DNA of 64,000 nucleotides, from the NCBI GenBank assembly GCA_032173965.1, contig CM063290.1:9883501-9947500 (forward strand). The letters are read 5' to 3'. The notes below the pieces were generated by a model. The model was not told the DNA's origin. It ran no database searches and saw nothing but the letters and a program-made list of their open reading frames with translations. Shown here piece after piece: positions 23,342 to 36,200 of this stretch (its first letter is position 1; every line of letters starts with the position of its first letter). Position numbers and translations under genes: made by a program. The DNA is from Sitta carolinensis (taxonomy: Eukaryota; Chordata; Aves; Passeriformes; Sittidae).

Positions 23342-24236
23342 TCATCTCTCCAGCTCTGGGTCCAGAAATGTCCATCTCTCTGAGGAGCCTGTTTTCTGCT
23401 CCACCCAGTCCACATAATTAGAGACCTTGGTGTACACACCGTACACCTGCTTGCTGCCGCACTCCTCTGGGCCACCCCATGAGACCAGCCCTTGGGCCAC
23501 CCACCTCCGTGTTCCTGGGTCCTGGATGACGAAGGCTCCCCCGCTGTCTCCCAAACAAGTGTCCTTCCCCCCTCATAGTAGCCGGCACAGAACATGTTCT
23601 CAGTCACGCTGTAGTTGCCTGAGCGCGACTCATAGCTGGTCTTGCACTCGGCGTGCAGCACCACAGGCAGTTTGACGTACTGCAGGATGTCAGACAGGGT
23701 CCTCATGCCTGAGCTGATGATCTCGTCCACTGTGATGTTGGGGTTGGAGATGCCCCAGCCAGCCACCAGCCCCAGTGTGTTGGGGTGAGGCCCCTCCAGC
23801 TCATGCTCAAGCTGGGGCAGGCAGACAGGCATGACATACTTCCCCATGGTCACCTTCTCCTTCAGCTTGACCAGTGCGATGTCGTGGTTGTAGTTCTGGA
23901 TGTCAAACTCCTCATGGAGGATGATCCTCTCCACTGTCCTGTTGACAGCTTCCATCTTGTTCCTCACATCATGAAGGGCGAGATAGACGGTGACGTGCTC
24001 CTTGGAGACGGGGATGATGGTCTTGTCCCGCCGCTGGGATCGGAGCACGTGGGCGGCTGTCAGCACCCAGGACTCTGAGAGCAGGGCCCCGCTGCCGAAC
24101 CATTTGTCATTGGGCACCCGGGACATGTCCTCCACCACAATCAGGGCCTGCCAGGGGAAGAAGCCGGGCTCCGCGTTCCGCCCGCCAATGATGCGCTTGA
24201 TGATGCCAGGCAGAGGACGAGCTGGCCGGCCACACA
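23342..24236 (-). CDS. MASP1: MASP1 exon 11: MASP-3 serine protease domain, frameshifted
   Basis: One large exon encodes the whole protease, the hallmark of MASP-3 (the MASP-1 protease is split over several exons in mammals). The acceptor is cccttctgtccccag before 24236; the stop is TGA at 23344-23342. It starts [19 protein letters not shown] and includes [44 protein letters not shown], then in another frame GDSGGAF and [20 protein letters not shown]. The frames change at the six-C run at plus 23567-23572; seven would restore the family reading. As written, the catalytic Ser is out of frame. Confidence 0.95.
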
Positions 24237-27200
24237 CTGGGGACAGAAGGGACAGGATGGTTACTTCCAGCTTATTTATCTAGGGAACAAATGAAAAGGG
24301 CTGTGCAGCTGGTTATCTTCAAACCAAACTCTTTTGTCCTTTTTGGTTTTGTTTTTCTTTCCATTTTCAGTTTCTGGAGTGATTTGGCTAGATCCACACC
24401 ACCTCAGAAGCAGAAAGGCCAAATGAGTAATCGTATAGCCTCACTGTGACCTGTGAGCTCACCCAGACCTTTCAGGCACTTCCCTGGCTCCTGTCCAGTG
24501 TGCCAAGACACCCAGGGAATGATGGTGGGAGGACTGAGCTTGACATCTACCCAGTCTCACCCCTCACTGAGACCTGTCACAAGGTCTGTGTTCTCACAGC
24601 CATGGCATTTGCCCTCCTGGAGCTGCTGTGGCTGGAGAAGGCTTGGCCATAGGATGTTGCCTAGCACCATGGCCTTTACTCCTGCATCTCATCACCCACA
24701 ACTCTAGCAGCCAAACCAGAACCTCTCTGCTAAGCTCTTTAACAGACCCAGAATTAATGACTGAAGAGCCCCTGAAATGGTGCCTGCTTTGCTTCCAAGG
24801 AGCTTTATCTAGGTACAGTGTTAGGAAGATGAGGGAATCAGGATGCTGAAGGTGGCTCTGAGAGGTTGGACAGGGTGGGCAGGGACAATCATGTCCCTAG
24901 AGAACTTAAGCCTTGGAACATGGTTGTTGGTGGTGGGGCTGATTCCTGCCTGGGTCAGCACTGTGGAGAGGGTCTTTTAGGTGGCTTGGGGATGCTGATG
25001 TCACTGGGAGCCTGTGGGAGCTTGTCCTACATCTGGAAGGGTCCCGAATCACAGCAACTCAGGTGCTGGTCTCATCCCTCTCAGTCTGCAAAACACCCCC
25101 AGATCCTCCATGGAAAGTGCTGGGACTCTGCCTCAATGCCACTTGTGCTGTGAGGGGAGGATGGAAAGCCTCACAAACAGAGGGTCTGACCCCTCAGGGT
25201 GATGGGGTCAGGGCAAGAATCAGTCTTGGAACCACAGTAGGAGCACTGGAAGCTGCTAATGTGGATTTGTTGAGGCTGGGGTCTGTCTCTGGGAAAAATG
25301 TAACTCTAGCAGGGAGGGAACATAGTGAATGTGTCCCTGCACCCCTGTCTTTCCCAGTGCTGAAAGGAATAGAAAACATGCTCAGGAAAAGAATTCCTGT
25401 GTCCCAGCCCAGCTGCTTTGCTGCACCGAAGCTGATGGCTGTCCCACGGAGATGCTTTAAGAGGAAGTACATCCAGCCAAATATTTATTCAATTAAATTA
25501 CATATCAAAAATGCTGACCAGGCTGCAAATGCTCCCACTAATGGCAGAGGCAGGCATGGAGCAGCCTGGAAGAGAGGTTCCTTTTGGTGGGGAGGTGCAT
25601 GAGACACAGTGGAAGATCTGAAGAGCAGCTGGCCAGCTGCTACAGATGCTGATCTCAGGAGAGCGTCACCCTCTCTCTGGGATTTTCCGTTTTCCTGAAG
25701 TCTCTCTGACTCCTGTCACTAATCACAAGGCCTGGAAATGGCCCATGAAAGCAGCTATGGCCCCAAAGCTGTCCCCGTATGCTCCCAGTTCAAATTAGTT
25801 CAGGCTGAAACATCAAGAAGAGATGCAGAGAGCAGCTGCCACAACAAGAGCAGCCACAGCCCGTGGTCTTGGAGTTTTGTGGGATGCAGGGAATCTTAGG
25901 AGTCCTTTCTCCAGCCTTTCAGTGTCTCAGCATGGCTGGAGGGCAGATACCCTCCATGGGGCTGGGCCACTGTCTGAACCCCACGGTGGTTGCAGCTGCA
26001 GCTGCTGCATGGCAGCTGGATCCCTGCACCTCTCTGGAGAACCATCCCTGCACGTCCCACTACAATCCACACCCAAGCTGCCTCCGGGCCCCTGACGTGC
26101 CAGCCAGCCTGGCTCCATGGTTGGCTATGGCCAGAAACTGTCCCAGAGACTTATGTTTAATCCTGAGCAGGTGCCTGGCCTGGAAACTTGCTGGCTGCAA
26201 ACATTTCTGCCACTGCTCAAAGACTTGGGACTTTTCCTTCCCTGTAAAGCAGTCTGTTTTTTTCTAGAAGGCTTGAAGAGGTGATAATTGCTACTGGATG
26301 TGTACACACTGCCAACAAGAGCTGACAGCCAGGTAATGCTCTGCTCTTGGCTAAAACTATCTCCAGGGATGCTAGGAGCTGAACATGGCCAGTGGGCTGC
26401 CGGTTTCTTTGTGTGCTGGAGCAGAGAGCTTGGGGAGCCCTGACAGCTGGGATGGCTGTGACCCTGGTGCCACCACTGCACCCTGACCATGTGGGCCTGC
26501 TGGGACAGCAGGAACCCTCTGTCCCCACCTCGCTCCTGGCCATGCATTGTGGCCCTTGGGTACGTGCAGCTGGCACTGGCACTGTCCCTGCCTGACAGCA
26601 TGCCTTCCCTGCGTGTGCCTGCCCTGCCCCTCGCTGTGGGAGCCAGCCCCCCCGCAGCAGTACCTGGTCGGCAGGATGGCAGCTTGGTCCCCAGCTCCTC
26701 ACTCCTCCACTGCCCCAGTGCGTCACACGTGTAGGTGGCTGGAAGAGAGCAAAGTGTTAGCTGGGCTCTGCTCCTGGCATGAGGGATTGTCCTTTCCAGT
26801 GAGGAGACCTTGCCCAGCTGCCAGGGCCCTCTGAACCCTTTTTCAGAGCAGGAAGTGACCTCCCTTTTAATGCCCTCCGTGCTCCATTCCCAGGAGCCAT
26901 GGTAGCCCTGCCCCCATGCAGGGACATGTCTCCATCCTCAGTTCCATTGCCTGGAGCTGTCTGGAGGGCTGTGCTATAACCTCAGCCTCTGCTGGCAGCT
27001 GCCTCCACATAAAACTGCTGCCAATGCCCATTCTGCTAATTCATATGTGATGCGGGGACCATATGCAGGGAGATAAAAGCAGGGAGACAAGAATGTGAGG
27101 AATTCTTTTGGCTTTGCTTGCTGAGGGAGGAGAAGGAAGAAGGGCTGGGCTGTGTATGCACCCTTTCTACTGTCCAGAACTGGGTCTGAAGGGTACAGAG

Positions 27201-30200
27201 AACTGTGGTGCTTGATAAACAACCTGGTGGTTTTTCTGTGGTTGTGGACCAAGTTGGATGGCAGGAAAAACCCAGTCTGATATGATCCCACTGCGATCTG
27301 TTCAGCTTTGTTTGTGATGAACATTTGGGGGCTGGGATGAGTAGCCTTGCAGAGCCCTTCCAGAGGCTGCTGGACCTGGTGCTCTCTCCAGCAACAGCTC
27401 CTTTCACAGAGACACAGAAAATTTCGTAGTCTTCAGGGAGCAGGTGGCAGGGCAAGAAGGCAGAATGCAGAACACCCACACTGCTCTGTGAAACACTGGG
27501 GCAAAGCAGCCTGCAGGGCCAACCCATCCTACCTCGTTGTGGAACAGAATTTGTCCAGTCTGCCAGTCCAGGCAGGGCAGACACAGAGTTTGGTATGTGT
27601 AGGCTACATCCATAGCCTGCTGTTTGCACCCTGGAGCTGCCATCCCAAGCTCCCCTCCCCTTGCATCCCACGTGCCCGCCCTCACTGTGCTGTGGGGACG
27701 TGGCCTGGCCCCACTGCTCACCGGTGCTGTTGGGGGCCATGTGGTAGTAGGGGTGCTGGCAGTGGTACTGGATGGCTGCTTGGTAGGTGGTCAGGTTGTT
27801 CCTGCTGGAGAAGGTGACAAAGCCATGCTCCAGCTCCAGCGGCGCTTTGCAGTCAGCAACTGAAAGCCAACACAGAAGGGGGGTTGAACCCTGTGCTATA
27901 CAGCCAGGGTGTTGGGTGTTCAGCCAGCCAGCAGGCAGGTGGTGCTGGGCTTTGGCATGGGATGCTGGTCTTGTGGGACAGACCAATAAGAGCCTGCATA
28001 AGGCTGTATCCCTTTTCTCTACAGCTCTGCAGGAGGCTCTGACCCGGCAGGGCAGCCTGGGTTTGTGAAACCCTCCCATGGCCACCCTGTACAGACAGAG
28101 CACATGAGTGGCACCACAGAACATCAGCAGCATGTCCCACCCACAGGCGGTGTGACCAACACCACTCACACTGGTGGGGACCCCCTCCATATAGTGCAAG
28201 ATCTCTCTGCTACACCAGTGAGAGGGCAAGAAGCCTGTTCTGGCAGGTGAGGTCTGTTGTGAGATGGTCCCAGAGTGTTTCTTTGCATTGTAGACATGTG
28301 CCAGGAGAGGCAGGCAGCGATTCACCAGCTGTGCATCAGGGATGCTCCCCTATGCACAAAGCTTTGCTGAGAGCACAGCCTTGTCCTTCCTGCTGTGGTC
28401 TGGTTCACCAAACAGTGCTGATGGGCATTTACAGATCAGGTGCAACAACCCTTGGTCCTGTCTGTGTTATTACAGCAGGAGATGAAAGACATTGAGAGTG
28501 TGGCTTGGCTTCTCTGCAGGCAGGGGTGAGGCCAGTACACGTGGGTGAGACCAAACCTGCTCCATCCCCCAAGACATCAGCAGGGTTGGCTCTGCTTTGC
28601 CAGTCACTGGTGTTGACTCAGGGTGTGATGGAGGAAGAAGAATTTTAGGGCACCACTGTCCTTCTCCTGGTCTGTCCATGGTTCCATTTCTCCCCATGAT
28701 CACTCAGAGTGCTCTGCCCAGCCTCTCCCTGCAGGTTGTCCCCTGTATTAGGTTTGTGCCAAACACTCCAGGGAGGACCCCAGGCTGTGGGGGAGTTCAT
28801 CTACCAAATCCAGGCGTCACCTTGGAGCTGAGCCTCCCTACCATGTGGGCAGTTCACAGCACGTTTGGGTGATGCTGTGCAGCCTTCCCCTACCCCATCC
28901 TGGGTGAACTGCCCCAGTGGAAGGCAGGAACTGGGGTCTGATCCCGCCAAGAAATGCAGTGTTGTGGAGCTGGGTTCTGCTATGTTTAGGATGAGGGGTT
29001 GAGTAGGGAAATGGTGACTTGGCAGTAAGCAGGTCCTGTGGATCAGGGATGATGTGAGGTCTGTTGGTTCCCATGTATTCCAGGATGTGAAGGGAACGAG
29101 GACAGCAGTCCTAACTGATCCAGGCTAACAAAGAGAGAATTCACTAGACACAGTAGCTGGAACCAGGGATATGTACCACTGCTCAGACTTGCCTAATTCC
29201 TTGGGTGAAAAAAGCCTGGTTTATGGCAAAATACTGCAGCTCACCATTCACCAGGGTCCCCTCCACTGTCTGTAGAGACAGCAAGTGACGGGATAAGTGT
29301 ATAGGTGCAGGCAGGCTGGGTGGAGACTCTGGGTACCTGTTTCCTTGCAGAAAAGAGGGAATCAGTGTCAGGGGACCATCCTGGCCTGCATCTCTACTTG
29401 TTTATGGCTGCAGGGCAGCATTCATTGGCCCACACAGCCCATCTCATCCCTGTGTGTCTCTCAGACCTGGGCCAGGGACCAGCCCATCTCATCCCTGTGT
29501 GTCCCTGATCCCTGGAGAATGGACTCTTCTAGAGATATGTTGCTGCACCAATGTCCCAGGTCCTGCTGAAAGGGTGAGGGGAGGGCATTCATTCTGTAAG
29601 CCTTTCTGGAGATTTCCCTCATGAAAGAATCCATTTAGCATCTCTGTCTTTGTAGGACCAGAAGTGGACTGATGTCCCCAACGCACACCTCCTTCTCCTC
29701 TCCCAGCCTCTGGTCCATATCCCAGACTCCTAGTGGAGCCTCCAATGCCCCAGAGAGTACAGCGTACGTGCCCATAGCTCCTGGGGATGTGAATGGGGCC
29801 AGATACCAGGCTCTGACCTCCTTCAGCTGCACTCAACCTGAGACCAGTCCATCCTCACCTCTGCCAGGCCAGCCGTGGGGAGCAGAGGGGAAGCAGAGGA
29901 ACATCCATCCCCCTGTCTCAGTGCCAGGGCTCGGTGCCTGCAGGAAAGGGCTGGAGATGCCAACCCATCCTCCAGGCCTCCTTGTTGGGAGGGTCTGAAA
30001 GGCACCAGGACTCTTGGAGAGAGGAGAGGAAGGAGTGTTTCTTATTTGTGACAGTGGGCCAGTGAGGAAGGACAGTGGGAGATTGAATCCAACCCACCAA
30101 CAACCAACCGGGCAGCCGTGCCACAATCCTTGCATGGCTGCCTTGGAGGGGGAGCCAAGGTGGCCCAGGAGTCCAAGTGGAGAGGGAGGGATGCAGAAAT

Positions 30201-33200
30201 GCCAGGAGCCAGCAGCAGCACGAGGTCCCCAGGCAGCGGTGCTGGGGCCAGGCGGGCCCCTTCCCATGGGGCTGTGTGTCAGTGGGAGAGGGGGGCTCGA
30301 CGCCAGCTTCCTTCACACTTCTCAAGATGGAGTTAAGAAAGCACCAGGCGTGGGGGTTAAGAGTGCCATGCCGGTTAGACAAGCCACAGAGATGGATTTG
30401 GCAGCCAGGCCAGTGGAAAGGGAACCTGCCCTGGGTACTGGACAGATCAGAGGGGAATCGAGACAGGCTGCCCGTCGGGGCGGCGAGCCGGCGCCAGCCT
30501 CACACAGCCACTTGCTCCGAGCCAGCTCTTCCCTCTGTGTGGTTGTCGGTTCTATCTGCAGCTGCACCGAAAGCAGAGGGGGAGGAGGAGAGCAGAGAGA
30601 GAAAGCCCAATTAGTAGATGAGCAGAGAGAGACATGCAGGAAACCCAGCCCCCAAAACACCAGAAAACGTTAATGAGCTCCCAGTGAGCCCAGCCAGGGT
30701 GCCGTGGATGCCAGTGGAGCCATGGCCCTGCTAGGGACCCCCTCGCTCTGCTCAGCCAGGGCAACCTGGGGGCTGTGGATGGGAGAAGCTGTCACAGGTT
30801 TCTCTTTGGCCTCTCCAGGATATGGAACTGGATTATATCCACTTTGCTGAGAAGTTTTCTGCTTTGTGCATTGTTTGTGCCGTGCCTTTCACAGACATCC
30901 CAGGGAAGTGTGAGTCTTTGCAGTCTGGAGGCCTAAATTGCCCATTTAGAGGCTTCTTGGCTTTCCAAAAAAGTCTTAGAAACTTAGCGTAGAGAGTCAT
31001 GTTCAGTTCCAGTCCAGCTGAAACAATGCAGGTAATTGTTTCAATTTTCTCAAAAAAATTAATAATTTTTGGTGTTAAAATTATTTACCTAGATTTTGTT
31101 CTAATTTTTAGAACAATGCACATTTTTCTCTGATTACTGTTCAAGCTGGATAAAATCAATGGGAATCTGTGATAATGAGAGTGTAGGAGTGGGGGTTCCT
31201 CAGTAGTGCAGGGGCATTGCTGACGCCACAAATTACAAGGACCCCTTTCAGCTATTTATCTATTTAGCAAGTCTGAAAGCCTCCCACTTTTCATTTGGCT
31301 TGAGGAAACATGAGTTAGAACTCCAGAAATGCTCTTTCTTCCAAGGTAGGATGCATAATATTATTAAAAGAAAGAGTCTGCTCTGATGAGGAGAATCTGG
31401 ATCCCAACACCCCTAGAAAGCATCCCCTCCTGCTCTCCTGGAAGGACTTGGGACAATCTCTGACCATGTTTGCTGCTTTCTCCTCTCTGTGTCAGCCTTA
31501 CAGCACTGAGTAGCAGTGAGCGCCTCCCTGAGCTCTGAGAGGTTTGGGGAAAGGGAAAAGGTGTGATCAGATACACCCAAGCCTAAGCTGAGAGAAGAGC
31601 TGGGTTAGATGAAAGAAGGGATGATTCAAATTATAACCTGTCCTTTCAAACGGCATTTCTTTTCTTCCCTCCTTTTCTCACACTTTAAGGTTTGTAAATA
31701 TTTGAACATTTTTCTCTCCCCTCTCACTTTCCTGAGCAGTGCCCAGTTTAGGATAGTACCTGGGACCTCTCTAATGCCCTGCATTTTGATAGCCTCACTG
31801 GGAAGGAAATTTGGACCAGGAACTAGATTATCCCACATTGTCCTAGGCTTACCTGACAGAGCCAGTTCTCAAGAGCCAGGCTTGCTCTTTCTTTGACAGG
31901 GAGACAGCAAAGTGGCTCACAAATCAAGTTATATGAGTAATCTAAATAAAAGCACCAATCTCCTGCTTGTGGCATTTGGCCTGAGCCCTGTTATGTTATC
32001 CAAGAACAAGCCAAAAGAGCTTTGCAGGGTTACGTAGCCTCTCTGGCTGGGTCCGTGTCTCTGAGTAAAGAACTCCACTCTGTCAGGGCAGCTCCCATTA
32101 GCATGAAATGATTTTAGCAGGAAAAGGACATTGGCAGGGTAGGGAAGGGTGTCCTTACTTTTGCAGATAGGGATCTTGTTACTCCATGTGCCATCCTTCA
32201 GACACTCGATCTGGAAGGAATCACTTTCCACGTTATCCTGTGCAGGAGGTATCAACAAAAAACCCAAACCTATCAATGTTCAAGGCAAAGAAATAAATCT
32301 CTCAATAAAAAGAGAATTTCTTGGCGATTTAGTCAAGCTATATCCAGCGTCCCCTGAAGAGGACTTTTTCAGCTAAAATTTGCAATAAAATCATAATAAA
32401 AAACTTGAGGAGTTTTCTCATTGCCAGCAACTCAGTGGCACGCTGAAAGCCAAAGAACTGGAGTCACTTATTCCTGTTGTAAATGATTAGATGGGTAAGG
32501 AGGCAGCTCTGCGTGAAGGATGGGGCTGGGAGGAGATCAGAGAAATACCCAAGTCCATGTCAGAAGTCAAAGTGGGCTACTGGCTTGGAGGGAAGACAGC
32601 CACCCCATGAGTCAGCCATGCTCTCTGTGGTTCTCAGCTGTTTCCCAGAGAGAAAATCCTGCCCCCCTTGACTGCTGAAGCTGTCCCCAAGTCCCCGAGG
32701 ACCTCCCAGTCAGTGGAGGCTGGCCTCTGCAGGGCTGTTGAGACAGTGTCCACTCAGATGGGGGGCAGGCAGAGCTGCCTCAGAGCTTTTGCTGACTTTT
32801 TATTTGGCAGAGGTGCCAGGCCTGACTATGAGTTTGCTGGCAGCATCCGGAGGGATGCTGAGAGTTTGGCTCAGGGAGGTGCTATTTCCTCTTTTCCTCT
32901 GTGTCTTTGTAAAGGAAAGGTGTTGGCTCTCAGAGGAGGTGTTTTCCTCATCCCTGGGAAGGGGGTGAGGATGATGCGTGATGGTGTTCACTCTCCCAGA
33001 AATGCAATGACTGAGAGGAAGTATCCTCTTCTTCCTACCCATATTCCCAGACCATGTTGTCAATCCATACCTTCAGCACTTTGTATCCAGTGTTGCAGCT
33101 GATGACAACCTGGTCTTTGAATGTGTACTTGGCTTGGGAAGGCTCAATTTTCCCATTGATTGGTGGTTGCAGCAGTGGGCATGGGTTTCCTTTGAATAAA

Positions 33201-36200
33201 AAGCAAATGAAGCTAAACAGAGGAATAAATGGAGCAAATGCAAAGTCCCAGCCCTTCCACCCAGCCCGTGCATCTCTGCCCTGCTTTTACTCTTAGTCTA
33301 CACTGGCAAGGCTCAGCCAGGCTCTTTTAGAAGGCGTGGAGGCTCCATGTCTTTCCTTCAGTCTATAATTCTCTGGCTTTGAGCATTAGAAATCTGGGAG
33401 CTAATAACAGTAGCTTGTGCAATTATTCTGCCCAAAATTGCTCTGCTTTACAAATATGGTCTTGTTTCAGAGCCCAGTTGTTGTAGGGAAAAAAAAAGAA
33501 CCTTTTGGAGGGAAGGAGAGGCATAAAGTATCACCCTTTGGTGATACTTTATGCCTCTCCTATTGTGATTTCTGGAACAGATCCTTTCTGGAGACAGGAG
33601 CATGGATGCATGGTGTCCACCTGCAGGCTTTATAAAGCCCTTCCCACTCCCAAGACCAGCAAACAGAGGAAAGCAGCAGGAGTTACCAATTGCTGTGTAT
33701 GACAACTTCCAGCCCCTGTTCTCTCCGGAGTTGTCACTGTGGAAGCGGATCTGCACGCTGTTGGTTTGGGTTTCAATGCGTCCGGGGGACTTTTCTCCAC
33801 AGAAAGGTCCAAACTCCTTTTGGCCTGCTTTGATCTGCCGAGGCAAAGATGAGCGGGTGATTTGAGTGGGCTCTTTGATCCCTGAGGCCAATGGATGGGG
33901 CTGGAGTGGGGCTTACGCACCATGTGTTGGGGGGATGTGAACAGAAAGAGGGTGACTGTTGGCTAGAAGGGTCACAAGCAGATGTGGTAAGAGACATAGG
34001 GTCAATAGAGCACAGGGCTCCTGCTGATTCCATCATCCCTGTTTAGGCTGGGGTGATTTTGATCCCATCACCAGAGAACTGGGGACACAAAAGGCGAGTA
34101 TGAGAGGAGAAGTGCATAGCCCAGCTCACCTTGATGTGGTCATATGGACAGGTCACCTCGGGGTGGTCTTCCACATCAAAGCTGTCCTCAAAGTTCAGGG
34201 TGATGAAGAAACCCTCCTCCAGCTCAATCCGGTACAGGCAGTCGGAGCTCTTGGGGTAGGGGCTGGGGAAGTCAGCGCTGGTGATCACCCCGCTCCTCTG
34301 AGTGTAGAGGTTGTCACTGCACTCCACTGAAACACAGCCATGGCTCCATCAGGGCCCTGGCAGTCATGTCTCAACCCTGACCATACTCAGGAATCCTCCC
34401 GGTGGAGTGGGGTCTGTTGGGTGGATTCACAGATTCCAAATATGGTACATGGATCCCAAATATGTATCCATGCCAGAAGAATCTCACATAGCCAATTTCT
34501 AAATATGCCCATGGCACAGAAGCCCTGGGCTGAAAGCTAGTTTCAGCTAATCTGCATGATTTAGGGACTAAATATTTTAATTTCTCTGACTTGAGGAGGT
34601 ATATAGAGCTTAGCTGAGAAGCACAGCCCCTGAGAGAAGGAGCCCCAGACTACTGGTTTTAAGGGGAAGAGGCACCTCATCCCTCCTGGCAGTAAAAAAG
34701 GGCCATTTTGCCTGTGTTTGGTAGGTGTGATGCCTACTCAAGAGCCCTCTGTGTGCCCATCCCCGTGTCTGGGCTGTGCCTGTGGTACCTTTGCAGGTCC
34801 TGTTGTCGGAGTGGAGGATATAGCCAAACCTGCAGGAACAGTAGTACCCGCCAATGTAGTTGTGGCAGTAGTGGTCACAGGCCAGCTCCTCATCACTCTT
34901 CTCCTGGCACTCATCCACATCTAGAATGGAGTTAACAAGGGAGGTCAGTCACCCTGAAGCTCTCCACACCTCACTCCTCATGGAGACATTTGCCACAACA
35001 CCGAGAAAATCGTTATCCCATGTGTTGGGTCACATGAGCACCCAGTGAGCCCCACATGGCCCAAGGGCTGCACACGAGTCTTCTCTTGCCAGGCAACCCA
35101 AAGCTGACCTGGGCTGTGGTCCCTGCAAATCTGGTTCCCTGTCCCAGCAAGCCGGCCCTGCAGGCTCAAATGCTGCTTACCCACAGCGGTGTAGTGGGCA
35201 TCAAAGCCGGTGAAGCGTTCCTCATTGGAGAAGTCAGACCTGAAGGTGAGCCCCATGTAGGGCCCTGGAGACAGGATCGCTTGCTGTCCAGGAGCCTGCT
35301 CTGTGTCCGTGTTCCCTGCCACAGAAGGTTGCCAGCTCCTGGTCCTCAGTTTCAATCTGTTAGCAGAAGGAAGGGGTGAGCCTGCTGTGTGTTCTGTGGA
35401 AAGGTCAGGCTGGGATTGGAGTCATCCTCTGTATCCAGGAGTTCACACCTTTGCCTGTGCTTGCCCAGGCTGTCCCCTGCCAGGACAAGACACTCAGCAG
35501 TGTCTCTGTGGGGCACAGGGATTCAGGTCTGCCTGTATTGTCTGGAAGCACCTCTGAGGCAGATGCCAAGAGCAGGTGGCATCCAGGATGTAGGGAGGAG
35601 CTGGGGGGTGTAAGGGGAGAATGCAGGGTGGGAGCCCATATGGGAGGTGGGATGAGGACATGGGGTGGCAGTGCAGAAGAAGGGGTGTGAAAATCAGTCC
35701 TGGGCTGTGTCGTTCCCACTAAAGAGCTGGTGGGACCTCTCTTCTTCTAATGCTTCCCCTCACCCCTTCCCATGGCTCAAACACTGATCCAGATAGCAAG
35801 CATCTGTGTGAGGGGCCTAAAGGAGTCCTTGCCTATTTGTTTTACATCAGTTAAGCAGCAACTGTAATTTCTGTCCCTTGGGCTGCCTTGGACAAACTTG
35901 GTCCTGTCCCTTCCACCCAGGCTCTCTGTCTGTCCCCAGAGCTGTGGTTCCAGGCACTGCTGGGACTCTGACCATTCACCCAGAGGGCTGAGGAAGGGGA
36001 GTGATGAGCCAGGGTACCCTGTTGTCATATCAGCACATTTAGTAGTCTCTATGTGCATGCCTTTAAAACATAGCCTTATCTGTGCCTTAAAGCACTGTAA
36101 TCCCTGCAGAAAAGTTTTTAGTTTTCCCTGGAAACCCTCTCTTTTCCTTTTTCGTTGCTGTTGTCTCCAGCATCCTTCTCCTACACATCCCATCCCCAAC

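Noticed and set aside
27036..28325. Minus-strand open frame of 429 codons
   Set aside because: It is in frame with MASP1 exon 9 (27722-27859) and reads through parts of both flanking introns past good splice sites. Only the exon part has family similarity.
29000..32158. MAp44-type terminal exon in MASP1 intron 8
   Set aside because: I looked for a short reading frame resembling the human MAp44 tail after a good acceptor and found none. Absence is not proven.
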